From the NCBI RefSeq assembly GCF_032118995.1, contig NC_092660.1, forward strand, positions 20,260,501 through 20,324,500: a DNA stretch of 64,000 nt, given 5' to 3'. Every line of letters starts with the position of its first letter. Position 1 is the stretch's first letter. Positions 24,742 through 37,158 of this stretch are shown piece by piece. The notes below the pieces were generated by a model. The model made no database searches. It worked only from the letters and a program-made list of their open reading frames with translations, and was not told the origin of the DNA. Position numbers and translations under genes: made by a program. This stretch comes from Asterias amurensis (lineage: Eukaryota; Echinodermata; Asteroidea; Forcipulatida; Asteriidae).

Positions 24742-25315
24742 AATTATAAATGGGAATAAAAGAGTAGTGACTCATTCCTGCACGACCGTTTAAAACCTCG
24801 TTACCGTGTGATAAAGGCCGGCCCTCGCCTTCGGCTCGGGTCTTTATCACATGGCAACGGCCCTGCCGGTGTCGCATGCAATTATGTCCTCTATGCAATA
24901 CTGTCCGGAGGACATGATTGCCTATGCAATCATGTCTGCCGGAAGATTTGCGTATGCACTCGTGTCCGTCTGGACACATTTGCATATGCAGTTGTGTCCG
25001 CCCCGTGCAAAACCGCCCTTGCAGTAAATTTAACGCTCTTGGACGACGGAACACGTCCGGCATTTTTTTGTAAGCTAAGTCCATGTCATGAATGACAAGG
25101 GTATTCCTTTGGGTATTCGCGGCAATCATAAAATACGTGAATATTCATACTGCATAATACGTAGGTTCAGTACATGCACAGGCGGTTTTTGCATAGCCCC
25201 GGACACGATTGCATATATACAAAAGTGTCCGGAGGAGACAGTATTGCATGGCGGACACAATTGCATCTGACACTGGTTCTAAACGGCCGTGAAAGAACTC
25301 GTCGCTACCCGTTGT
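24742..25315. mobile_element. Composite foldback element with TATGCA..GTCCG subrepeats
   Basis: Left end GGGAATAAAAGAGTAGTGAC is answered at the right by GAACTCGTCGCTACCC. Inside, motifs of the form TGCATATGCA..TGTCCG and GGACAC recur many times in both orientations. Related ends occur at 33953-34045 and 56909-57048. A 172-codon minus frame across it is a by-product of the repeats. Confidence 0.55.
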
Positions 25316-26047
25316 TCCGTGATTTACAGGAGTCCCGTGACGCTAAACCAAACTTGGTCTAAACAGTCCTGGGGCATGGTCAACCTTCAGCGGGACCACT
25401 CACGCGGGGCTAGCGATGCGGACGCGGTCCACTTCTCTGAACTTAACTTATTTTCAAGACTCAAGCAGCCATATACTACAACGTATATGTCGCCTTGCTG
25501 CTGTTTATTTATTTAGGGGAACTTTCATTGTATTAAAGTCTGAATGTAAACTTATTTACTTATGTATGAAATTCATATTGTACGGATTGCCCTAAGCTGT
25601 GGAGAATGTAAAGGTGCAAAACTGGAAGATTTGTTCAAGCTAAATTATTGTGGGGTACTTCTATTAAATTGTAGTTTCTTTATTGTTTCTAATCTGGTGT
25701 CACTGTGTACCATTCATGTGTCTGGCCATTGGGTTTATATCTGACATTGATTTGTGCAGAGTGGCACAAGGGTCCACTCTGCAACAGCGTGACAGGCTGA
25801 GAATTTACAACAATGTGTTTGCTTGACATGGGTGCGATTTTTTTTCCCCACAAACAACATTGTAATATTTTCATTTCCCTTTCCGTAAAAATTTGCTCTT
25901 TCCGCAATTATGTCATATTGAAATTGGCCTGCTCTTTTACCAAATCATTTCAATGTCGTTTGGGAAAAAAAATTGCAACAGGGACCGGTTATGATGGGGG
26001 GGGGGGTGTTGCTTTCCCGGTTTAAACTCTGGACTTACCCCTCGTAG
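25316..26047. other. Spacer between foldback and satellite
   Basis: No gene or repeat recognised. A short G run is at about 26000. Confidence 0.4.
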
Positions 26048-29000
26048 ACATTTTCGCCGAAAATGTACAAGGCTTGATAACTTATAAAATTTTGCCGAAA
26101 AAGTGTTTGAGGCTATATAGCCTTGAACTTTTTAAATTTTGCCGAAAAAGTGTACAAGTCTAAAGCCTTGTAAACTTTTCAAATTTTTCCAAAAAAGTGT
26201 ACAAGGCCTTGTGAACTTTTCAAATTTTGCCAAATGTTTCAAATTTTGCTGGAAAAGTGTACAAGGTTATAGCCTTGTGAACTTTTCAAATCTTGCTGGA
26301 AAAGTGTACAAATTTTCAAATAGCCTTGTGAACTTTCAAAATTTGCTGACAAAATGTACAAATTTTCAAATTTTGCAGAAAAAGTTTACAAGGCCTTGTG
26401 AACTTATCAGATTTTGTTGGAAAGTGTGCAAGGCCTTGTGAACTTTTCAAATTTTGCCAAACGTTTCAAATTTTACTGGAAAAGTGTACAAGGCGTGAAC
26501 AAGGCAAAATTGTACCTTGTACACTTTCGGCAAAATTTGAAAATTCGTACACTTTTTCGGCAAATTTTGAAAATTTGACAATTTCACAAGGCTATAGCCT
26601 TGTGAAGTTTCAAATTAATTTTGCCGAATAAAGGTACAAGGCCTTGTGAAAATATCAGATTTTGCTGGAAAAGTGTACAAGGCCTTGTGAACTTATCAAA
26701 TTTTGCTGGAAAAGTGTACAAGGCTTTAGCTTTAGCCTTGTGAACTTTTCAAATTTGGCTGAAAAAGAGTACAAGGCTATGTGAACTTTTCAACAAATTT
26801 TGCCGAAAAAGTGTACAAGGCTATAGCCTTGTGAGACCTTGTGAACTTTTCAAATTTTGCTGGAAAAGTGTACAAGGCTATATAGCCTTGTAAACTTTTC
26901 AAATTTTGCCGAAAAAGTGTATAGCCTTGTGAGATGTTCAAATTTTGCTGGAAAAGTGTACAAGGTTATAGCCTTGTGAACCTTTCAAATTTTGCTGGAA
27001 AAGTGTACAAGGCTATATTGCCTTGTGAAATTTTCAAATTTTGCCGGAAAAGTGTACAAGGCTATATAGCCTTAAGAAATTTTCAAATTTTGCAGAAAAA
27101 GTGTACAAGGCTATAGCCTTGTGAACTTTTCAAATTTTGCTGGAAAAGTGTACAAGGCTTTAGCCTTGTGAACTTTTCAAATTTTGCTGGAAAAGTGTAC
27201 AAGGCTTATATAGCCTTGTCAGTTTTTCAAATTTTGCCAAACGTTTCAAATTAATTTTGCTGGATAGCCTTGTGAACTTTTCAAATTTTGCCAAACGTTT
27301 CAAATTAATTTTGCCGAAAAAAGTGTACAAGGCCTTGTGAACTTATCAGATTTTGCTGGAAAAGTGTACAAGGCTATAGCCTTGTGAAATTTTCAAATTT
27401 TGCTGGAAAAGTGTACAAGGCTATAGCCTTAAGAAATTTTCAAATTTTGCAGAAAAAGTGTACAAGGCATAGCCTTGTGAACTTTTCAAATTTTGCTGGA
27501 AAAGTGTACAAGGCCTTGTGAACTTTTCAAATTTTGCTGGAAAAGTGTGAACTTTTCAGAATTTGCCGAAAAAGTGTACAAGGCTATAGCCTTGTGAACT
27601 TTTCAAATTTTGCTGGAATAGTGTACAAGGCTATATAGCCTTAAGAAATTTTCAAATTTTGCCGGAAAAGTGTACAAGGCTATATAGCCTTAAGAAATTT
27701 TCAAATTTTGCAGAAAAAGTGTACAAGGCTATAGCCTTAAGAAAGTTTCAAATTTTGCAGAAAAAGTGTACAAGGCTATAGCCTTGTGAACTTTTCAAAT
27801 TTTGCTGGAAAAGTGTACAAGGCTTTAGCCTTGTGAACTTTTCAAATTTTGCTGGAAAAGTGTACAAGGCTTATATAGCCTTGTCAGTTTTTCAAATTTT
27901 GCCAAACGTTTCAAATTAATTTTGCTGGATAGCCTTGTGAACTTTTCAAATTTTGCCAAACGTTTCAAATTAATTTTGCCGAAAAAAGTGTACAAGGCCT
28001 TGTGAACTTATCAGATTTTGCTGGAAAAGTGTACAAGGCTATAGCCTTGTGAAATTTTCAAATTTTGCTGGAAAAGTGTACAAGGCTATAGCCTTAAGAA
28101 ATTTTCAAATTTTGCAGAAAAAGTGTACAAGGCATAGCCTTGTGAACTTTTCAAATTTTGCTGGAAAAGTGTACAAGGCCTTGTGAACTTTTCAAATTTT
28201 GCTGGAAAAGTGTGAACTTTTCAGAATTTGCCGAAAAAGTGTACAAGGCTATAGCCTTGTGAAATTTTCAAATTTTGCAGAAAAAGTGTACAAGGCCTTG
28301 TGAACTTTTCAAATTTTGCTGGAAAAGTGTACAAGGCTTGTGAAATTTTCAAATTTTGCCGGAAAAGTGTACAAGGCTATAGCCTTGTGAACTTTTCAAA
28401 TTTTGCTGGAAAAGTGTACAAGGTGTGAACTTTTCAAATTTTGCTGGAAAAGTGTACAAGGCTATAGCCTTGTGAAATTTTCAAATGTTGTTGGAAAAGT
28501 GAACAAGGCTATATAAATAGCCTTGTGAAATTTTCAAATTTTGCTGGAAAAGTGTACAAGGCTATATATAGCCTTAAGAAATTTTCAAATTTTGCAGAAA
28601 AAGTGTACAAGCCATAGCCTTGTGAACTTTTCAAATTTTGCTGGAAAAGTGTACAAGGCCTTGTGAACTTTTCAAATTTTGCCGAAAGAGTGTACAAGGC
28701 TTGTGAAATTTTCAAATTTTGCCTGAAAAGTGTACAAAACTATATAGTCTTGTGAAATTTTCAAATTTTGCAGAAAAAGTGTACAAGGCTATAGCCTTGT
28801 GAAATTTTCAAATTTTGCTGGAAAAGTGAACAAGGCTATATATAGCCTTGTGAAATTTTCAAATTTTGCTGGAAAAGGGACAAGGCTTGTGAACTTTTCA
28901 AATTTTGCCGGAAAAGTGTACAAGGCTATAGCCTTGTGAACTTTTCAAATTTTGCTGGAAAAGAGACAAGACTATAGCCTCGTGAAATTTTGAAATATTG

Positions 29001-32000
29001 CTGGAAAAGTGTACAAGGTGTGAACTTTTCAAATTTTGCTGGAAAAGTGTACAAGGCTTATAGCCTTGTGAACTTTTCAAATTTTGCTGGAAAAGTGTAC
29101 AAGGCTTATAGCCTTGTGAACTTTTCAAATTTTGCTGGAAAAGTGTACAAGGATATACATGTAGCCTTGTGAACTTTTCAAATTTTGCTGGAAAAGTGTA
29201 CAAGGCCTTGTGAACTTTTCAAATTTTGCTGGAAAAGTGTACAAGGCTATATAGCCTTGTGAAATTTTCAAATTTTGCTGGAAAAGTGAACAAGGCTATA
29301 TATAGCCTTGTGAAATTTTCAAATTTTGCCGAAAAATTGTACAAGTTTTCAAATTTTGCCAGAAAACCGACAAGGCTATAGCCTTGTGAGCTTTTAAAAT
29401 TTTGCTGGAAAAGTGTATAGCCTTGTGAAATTTTCAAATTTTGCTGGAAAAGTGTACAAGGTGTGAACTTTTCAAATTTTGCTGGAAAAGTGTACAAGGC
29501 TATATATAGCCTTGTGAAATTTTCAAATTTTGCTGGAAAAGTGTACAAGGCTATATATAGCCTTAAGAAATTTTCAAATTTTGCAGAAAAAGTGTACAAG
29601 CCATAGCCTTGTGAACTTTTCAAATTTTGCTGGAAAGTGTACAAGGCCTTGTGTACTTTTCAAATTTTGCTGGAAAAGTGTGAACTTTTCAAAATTTGCC
29701 GAAAAAGTGTACAAGGCTGAACTTTTCAAATTTTGCTGGAATAGTGCACAAGGCCTTGTGAACTTTTCAAATTTTGCTGGAAAAGTGTACAAGGCTTGTG
29801 AAATTTTCAAATTTAGCTGGAAAAGTGTACAAGGCCTTGTGAACTTTTCAAATTTTGCTGGAAAAGGGACAAGGCTTGTGAAATTTTCAAATTTTGCCGA
29901 AAAAGTGTACAAGGTGTGAACTTTTCAAATTTTGCTGGAAAAGTGTACAAGGCTATACATGTAGCCTTGTGAACTTTTCAAATTTTGCTGGAAAAGTGTA
30001 CAAGGCTATATATAGCCTTGTGAAATTTTCAGATTTTGCCGGAAAAGTGCACAAGGAAAAGTGTACAAGGCCTTGTGAACTTTTCAAATTTTGCTGGAAA
30101 AGTGTACAAGGCCTTGTGAACTTTTCAAATTTTGCTGGAAAAGTGTACAAGGCTATAGCCTTGTGAACTTTTCAAATTTTGCTGGAAAAGTGTACAAGGC
30201 TATAGCCTTGTGAACTTTTCAAATTTTGCTGGAAAAGTGTACAAGGCTATATATAGCCTTGTGAAATTTTCAAATTTTGCCGAAAAATTGTACAAGTTTT
30301 CAAATTTTGCCGGAAAACCGACAAGGCTATAGCCTTGTGAACTTTTCAAATTTTGCTGGAAAAGTGTACAAGGCTATAGCCTTGTGAAATTTTCAAATTT
30401 TGCCGAAAAAGTGTACAAGGCCTTGTGAAATTTTCAAATTTTGCTGGAAAAGTGTACAAGGCTATAGCCTTCTGAACTTTTCAAATTTTGCTGGAAAAGA
30501 GACAAGACTATAGCCTTGTGAAATTTTCAAATTTTGCTGGAAAAGTGAACAAGGCTATATATAGCCTTGTGAAATTTTCAAATTTTGCTGGAAAAGTGTA
30601 CAAGGTTATAGCCTTAAGAAATTTTCAAATTTTGCAGAAAAAGTGTACAAGGCATAGTCTTGTGAACTTTTCAAATTTTGCTGGAAAAGTGTACAAGGCC
30701 TTGTGAACTTTTCAAATTTTGCTGGAAAAGTGTGAACTTTTCAAAATTTGCCGAAAAAGTGTACAAGGCTGAACTTTTCAAATTTTGCTGGAATAGTGCA
30801 CAAGGCTATAGCCTTGTGAAAATTTTCAAATTTTGCCGAAAAAGTGTACAAGGCCTTGTGAACTTTTCAAATTTTGCTGGAAAAGTGTACAAGGCTATAG
30901 CCTTGTGAACTTTTCAAATTTTGCTGGAAAAGGGACAAGGCTTGTGAAATTTTCAAATTTTGCTGGAAAAGTGTACAAGGCTATAGCCTTCTGAACTTTT
31001 CAAATTTTGCTGGAAAAGAGACAAGACTATAGCCTTGTGAAATTTTCAAATTTTGCTGGAAAAGTGAACAAGGCTATATATAGCCTTGTGAAATTTTCAA
31101 ATTTTGCTGGAAAAGTGTACAAGGTTATAGCCTTAAGAAATTTTCAAATTTTGCAGAAAAAGTGTACAAGGCATAGTCTTGTGAACTTTTCAAATTTTGC
31201 TGGAAAAGTGTACAAGGCCTTGTGAACTTTTCAAATTTTGCTGGAAAAGTGTGAACTTTTCAAAATTTGCCGAAAAAGTGTACAAGGCTGAACTTTTCAA
31301 ATTTTGCTGGAATAGTGCACAAGGCTATAGCCTTGTGAAAATTTTCAAATTTTGCCGAAAAAGTGTACAAGGCCTTGTGAACTTTTCAAATTTTGCTGGA
31401 AAAGTGTACAAGGCTATAGCCTTGTGAACTTTTCAAATTTTGCTGGAAAAGGGACAAGGCTTGTGAAATTTTCAAATTTTGCCGGAAAAGTGTACAAGGC
31501 TATAGCCTCGTGAAATTTTGAAATATTGCTGGAAAAGTGTACAAGGTGTGAACTTTTCAAATTTTGCTGGAAAAGTGTACAAGGCTTATAGCCTTGTGAA
31601 CTTTTCAAATTTTGCTGGAAAAGTGTACAAGGATATACATGTAGCCTTGTGAACTTTTCAAATTTTGCTGGAAAAGTGTACAAGGCCTTGTGAACTTTTC
31701 AAATTTTGCTGGAAAAGTGTACAAGGCTATAGCCTTGTGAACTTTTCAAATTTTGCTGGAAAAGAGACAAGACTATAGCCTCGTGAAATTTTGAAATATT
31801 GCTGGAAAAGTGTACAAGGTGTGAACTTTTCAAATTTTGCTGGAAAAGTGTACAAGGCTTATAGCCTTGTGAACTTTTCAAATTTTGCTGGAAAAGTGTA
31901 CAAGGCCTTGTGAACTTTTCAAATTTTGCTGGAAAAGTGTACAAGGCTTATAGCCTTGTGAACTTTTCAAATTTTGCTGGAAAAGTGTACAAGGATATAC

Positions 32001-33735
32001 ATGTAGCCTTGTGAACTTTTCAAATTTTGCTGGAAAAGTGTACAAGGCCTTGTGAACTTTTCAAATTTTGCTGGAAAAGTGTACAAGGCTATAGCCTTGT
32101 GAACTTTTCAAATTTTGCTGGAAAAGAGACAAGACTATAGCCTCGTGAAATTTTGAAATATTGCTGGAAAAGTGTACAAGGTGTGAACTTTTCAAATTTT
32201 GCTGGAAAAGTGTACAAGGCTTATAGCCTTGTGAACTTTTCAAATTTTGCTGGAAAAGTGTACAAGGCTATAGCCTTGTGAAATTTTCAAATTTTGCTGG
32301 AAAAGTGAACAAGGCTATATATAGCCTTGTGAAATTTTCAAATTTTGCCGAAAAATTGTACAAGTTTTCAAATTTTGCCGGAAAACCGACAAGGCTATAG
32401 CCTTGTGAACTTTTCAAATTTTGCTGGAAAAGTGTACAAGGCTATAGCCTTGTGAAATTTTCAAATTTTGCCGAAAAATTGTACAAGTTTTCAAATTTTG
32501 CCAGAAAACCGACAAGGCTATAGCCTTGTGAGCTTTTAAAATTTTGCTGGAAAAGTGTACAAGGCTATAGCCTTGTGAAATTTTCAAATTTTGCCGAAAA
32601 AGTGTACAAGGCCTTGTGAAATTTTCAAATTTTGCTGGAAAAGTGTACAACGCTATAGCCTTGTGAAATTTTCAGATTTTGCCGGAAAAGTGTACAAGGC
32701 CTTTTGAAATTTTCAAATTTTGATGGAAAAGTGTACAAGGCTATATAAAGCCTTGTGAAATTTTCAAATTTTGCTGGAAAAGTGTACAAGGTGTGAACTT
32801 TTCAAATTTTGCTGGAAAAGTGTACAAGGCTATAGCCTTGTGAAATTTTCAAATTTTGCTGGAAAAGTGAACAAGGCTATATATAGCCTTGTGAAATTTT
32901 CAAATTTTGCTGGAAAAGTGTACAAGGCTATATATAGCCTTAAGAAATTTTCAAATTTTGCAGAAAAAGTGTACAAGCCATAGCCTTGTGAACTTTTCAA
33001 ATTTTGCTGGAAAAGTGTACAAGGCCTTGTGAACTTTTCAAATTTTGCCGAAAAAGTGTACAAGGCTTGTGAAATTTTCAAATTTTGCCGGAAAAGTGTA
33101 CAAGGCTATAGCCTTGTGAAATTTTCAAATTTTGCCGGAAAAGTGCAAAGCCTTGTGAACTTTTCAAATTTTGCTGGAAAAGAGACAAGGCTATAGCCTC
33201 GTGAAATTTTTTAAATTTTGCTGGAAAAGTGTTCAAGGTGTGAACTTTTCAAATTTTGCTGGAAAAGTGTACAAGGAAAAGTGTACAAGGCCTTGTGTAC
33301 AAGGCTATATAGTCTTGTGAAATTTTCAAATTTTGCAGAAAAAGTGTACAAGGCTATAGCCTTGTGAAATTTTCAAATTTTGCTGGAAAAGTGAACAAGG
33401 AAATAGCCTTAAGAAATTTTCAAATTTTGCAGAAAAAGTGTACAAGGCTAAAGCCTTGTGAACTTTTCAAATTTTGCCGAAAAAGTGTACCAGGCTATAG
33501 CCTTGTGAAATTTTCAAATTTTGCCGAAAAAGTGTACAAGGCTATTTTGCTGGAAAAGTGTACAAGGCTATAGCCTTGTGAACTTTTCAAATTTTGCTGG
33601 AAAAGTGTACAAGGCTATATATAGCCTTGTGAACTTTTCAAATTTTGCTGGAAAAGTGTACAAGGCCTTGTGAAATTTTCAAATTTTGCCAAACGTTTCA
33701 AATTTTTCTGAGAAAAGTGTACAAGGCCTTGTGAG
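26048..33735. repeat. Satellite array of palindromic monomers, about 7.7 kb
   Basis: Core unit 41 bp: left arm CCTTGTGAACTTTTC, an 11-base centre (AAATTTTGCTG or variants with CCG or CAG) and right arm GAAAAGTGTACAAGG. The arms are complementary except for two bases. Units join directly (AAGGCCTT) or through palindromic linkers CTATAG, CTATATAG or CTATATATAG, so the period varies (41, 47, 49, 51). From length and period there are roughly 160 units (estimate). Higher-order blocks: a 519-bp block repeated (about 30480 and 30999), a 665-bp offset repeat (about 27200 and 27865), and a 364/365-bp repeat (about 31629 and 31993). A few units near 26512-26590 are inverted. The left edge is the most diverged. 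Open frames on both strands come from the symmetry; none is a credible gene. Confidence 0.95.
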
Positions 33736-33749
33736 CATTGCCCAAAAAG

Positions 33750-33930
33750 TGTGGGTTGCAATATTTGGCCCAAATTTGATAAAAATACTGGACTTTCCCC
33801 TGCCATTTTTGCAATATTTGGCTAAAATTTATTAAAAACGCTGGACTTTTATTTGGCACAAATTTGTTAAAATGTCCATGTGATTTTTCAATATTTTGCC
33901 AACATTTGATAAAAGTGCTGGGTTTACCCT
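33750..33930. repeat. Short secondary tandem repeat at satellite edge
   Basis: Three to four diverged copies of a unit containing CAATATTTGGCCCAAATTTG and GCTGGACTTT follow the last satellite unit. The unit is different from the satellite monomer. Confidence 0.55.
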
Positions 33931-33952
33931 AACAAAAATAAGGGAATGAAAT

Positions 33953-34045
33953 GGTAGCGACGAGTTCTTAAACGCCTGTTTAAAACCGGAAGGGTCGTTG
34001 CCGTTTGATAAAGGCCTGAGCCGAAGGCCGACACATGAAAATACT
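33953..34045. repeat. Half foldback end next to satellite
   Basis: GCGACGAGTTCTTAAACGCC and GATAAAGGCCTGAGCCGAAG match the ends of 24742-25315 and 56909-57048. Only one arm is present. Confidence 0.5.
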
Positions 34046-35452
34046 GAAAATCTCGAAACCTGAAAATATAAACAGTTTGCATATGTTACTTTAATACTTT
34101 CAGCACTATATACAATTCCACTATTAACAAATGGTTGAGAATTTATTTATCAAGGTCAATAATTATGATAATTATTCCCAAAACAATCTTGTTATTATTT
34201 AATGTCCAACACACGAGTGTAACATGTATAAAACTTGTCATAATGCAGACAACAACAGAACAGTCACAAATAATGTCTGCAAATTTCTAAATTAACAAAC
34301 CTTCACATTGCAAAAGATGTCAGTAAGTTCTAACACCCAAATTATGTGCTGTTACCATAAGACGCATTGGATGTCAAAATGATGCAGTGTGCATCTAAGA
34401 TGGCCCAACGAGATTTATTATAACTTTGCATGGTGTCAATAATAATAATTAACTATAAATATATAGTGAACTTGTGGTTACGAACAGGTAATAAATCTCC
34501 TTTTGAGGGAGTGTTTGCTCTGCAAAGAGTTGGTTTGGTGTTGACGTTTTGAAAAGTATACTCTGACCTTATTTTTCTCCTCAAGACGAACAGATTATAC
34601 TCGCAAGAAGACAAACAGATATACTCGCAAGTACACTCACATGTACCAGCAAGTTTTCTGTTAAATTTATAGTTTAATATTATTCTTCACACCATGCTAA
34701 GCTTCAAACATCAATCACATGCATCTGTGTCTAAATAAAGAAGAATAAAAACCAATTTCTTTAACAACTCTCACAACACTGACACAAATGTTTATAAATT
34801 TCCAGTGGCAACACTTTGCCAAATGCAGAAAATAAATAAATCAAGTTACAGAATGCTCTACAAATAAAGTACTGTACGAACTGAGGTACTGTAGTGTATA
34901 GTCCAAAGATTCTGGTTATATTGCATAGACTTTTGATAAACATGGCACACTATGTGTTCCTTTTGCCAAATTTCACACAACTGTTATTCAGAAAATGTCG
35001 GTAAGCAAATTCCTCTGCTAGGCTCACATTACCAGTGAAACAGCCAAAGACTATAGGGAATTTTTGCTGCTAATCTGTACATCTGCTTTAAAAGGTTAAC
35101 TTTTTGGCGCTGTGGCAGTTTTGTTCAAGGTTCAAGGTTCAAGGGTCAAAGTTCCTATTGACCATGGCCTCTGTTTCATCCTCCAGCAAATACAGTTCAT
35201 CAATCAAAAATATTTTCTAATCACAGATAAACTTTGCTTAATAGCATAGACCAGGTTACCAGGCAATTGGATCTAGCCCTGGGCAGCATTACCCTTGTAC
35301 GGACATTGCAAAACAATTGCCAAATATTCCAAAGGTTGGCCAAAAGTACAGATGTTACTTTGGGAATATAGGTCTAATGACCCCTTGAACCATCATCACA
35401 TATTGGTAAATATACTCGCCACTTTAGAAGTCAACCTAACTGAGATTATTGT
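34046..35452. other. AT-rich intergenic stretch
   Basis: No gene recognised. It contains several polyadenylation-like hexamers on both strands, so part could be DCAF15 3' UTR, but nothing fixes this. Confidence 0.35.
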
Positions 35453-35842
35453 GTTAAAGAAACTGTACACTATTGGTAATTTTCAAAGACTAGTCTTCAC
35501 AGTTGGTGTATCTCTACATATGCATAAAATAACAAAACTGTGAAAAGTTGAGCTTAATCGGTCGTCGAAGTTGCGAGATATTAATAAAAGAAAAACACCC
35601 TTGTCGCACCATGGTCACACGAAGTTGTGTGCTTTCAGATGCGTCATGCTTGATTTCGAGAGACCTCAAATTCTAAATCTGAGGTGGAAAATTACTTCTT
35701 TCTCAAAAACTATGTCACTTCAGAGGGAGCTGTTTCTCACAATGTTTTATACTATCAACCTCTCCCCATTACTCGTAATCAAGAAAGGTTTTATGATAAT
35801 AATTATTTTAAGTAATTACCAATAGTGTCCACTGCCTTTAAG
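35453..35842. mobile_element. Foldback repeat, GTGGACACTATTGG family
   Basis: Inverted ends ACACTATTGGTAATT and AATTACCAATAGTGTCCACT are both present. Internal marks are shared with 10731-11110, in opposite orientation. Confidence 0.75.
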
Positions 35843-36870
35843 CTTGTAAACACTGCGTCTCCTTAATTGTGGTGAGATTGTAAAACCAACAAGCACATTA
35901 CATTGTACTGACCTTTCTTTGTTGACAAACAAACCTTGCTGGTTGTCATGGACAGCCAAATTTTAGTAAAACACTAACTCATGTTAACAAAATTCAACAC
36001 TTTCTGCAAATTTTCAACTATAAACAAAATATCTCAATAAATGATTGGCTGTTTGGTTTCCAACAAATCCAACATTATGTTTGAAAATTTGTGTAACATT
36101 TTTACAAAAGAGTTGCTGTGTGTTTTGTTTTGCATTGATGGCTTGCCATAGTTTTCCAACCCTTGGTTGAAAAAACTTGGGCTGTGACTTAGTGATAGAA
36201 AGGTCTATAACACACAGGGAAACTGACTCTCAAAATAGTGCAACCAAGATTATTATACAAGGTGGATTGGGTCAAAACCTCTTCTTGATGACACTGGATC
36301 ACGGATGACTAACGGCAGAGTGGTGGGGAAGTCAGTTATACTTAGCATCGATTATCACGTCAGCACAATAGCTACATAGTGCACTGGATCCAATAACTTC
36401 CTTAGGGATTTATCTGTCAAAGAGAATGAACAAAGTAAAATGTTAGACAGGGATGAGAATATAAAGCAAGACAGTTCTCCGAACAAACTCTACCTGGCAA
36501 GTAGAAACACACATAGTGTTACCGCAAACCAAATATATTGGGATGAGAATCACTGCTAATAAAAAGGTCTGAACTAGGATCAACATTTCTTGTAGGATCG
36601 ACAAGATAGCATTTCCAGCTTTTGGTAACCCTTGCTTGGAGTAACCAAGAAGCTCTTGGGACCAGCATCCTCAGGACCAGGTGACACAAAGAGCATTGTT
36701 CCTTCATATCTAAAGATAATTACAGCTGCCTTTACAGATACCAGTCATTACACATTCTGAATGCAGATAAAAGTGTGAAATTTCTCACTGGTTAGGGTCA
36801 CGTCACTTCAAGCGATTCACAGCAGCCCAGTCCAGGAAAAAAAAAACATTATATTTTAAGAATGAACTTC
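35843..36870. other. Intergenic stretch before DCAF15
   Basis: No gene recognised. AGTGTTACCGCAAACC at about 36518 is inverted relative to TTTGCGGTAACA motifs at about 56795 and 62330, hinting at another dispersed repeat. Confidence 0.35.
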
Positions 36871-37008
36871 AAATAATAGTAAACTTGCTGGTATAACAAT
36901 GTATTAAATCTCCTTTGAGTAAGACCCAACACTCCCTCAAAAAAAAAAAAGAGAAAAAAAAGGGAGATTTAATACATGGTTGTACCTGCTAGTTTACTAT
37001 TATTTATA
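36871..37008. repeat. Inverted repeat downstream of DCAF15 stop
   Basis: AATAGTAAACTTGCTGGTA, TATTAAATCTCC and an A-rich centre are followed by GGAGATTTAATACA and TACCTGCTAGTTTACTATT. This makes a long hairpin with imperfect arms, probably a MITE lying in the 3' UTR region. Confidence 0.6.
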
Positions 37009-37158
37009 GTGTATTCCTGTTATTCACACAATGCAAAGCTTCAAACATATATATAATATTTTGCAAATTGAAGGCACACTGCATCATGATGAATGGCAGA
37101 TCCCCACCCAGAGCCAGAGCCAGAGGGAGCCTAAGCCACAGCCAGAGGGAGCCTAAGC

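Noticed and set aside
24611..25129. 172-codon minus-strand open frame with H/C-rich repeats
   Set aside because: Falls on the inverted subrepeats of a foldback element; no recognised domain and no codon pattern like the neighbouring genes.
26139..33806. Dozens of open frames of 60-141 codons on both strands, with repeating peptides such as NFSNFAGKVYK and TFPAKFEKFTR
   Set aside because: They follow from the palindromic satellite: when the period is a multiple of three, both strands stay open. No start context, introns or domain support a gene.
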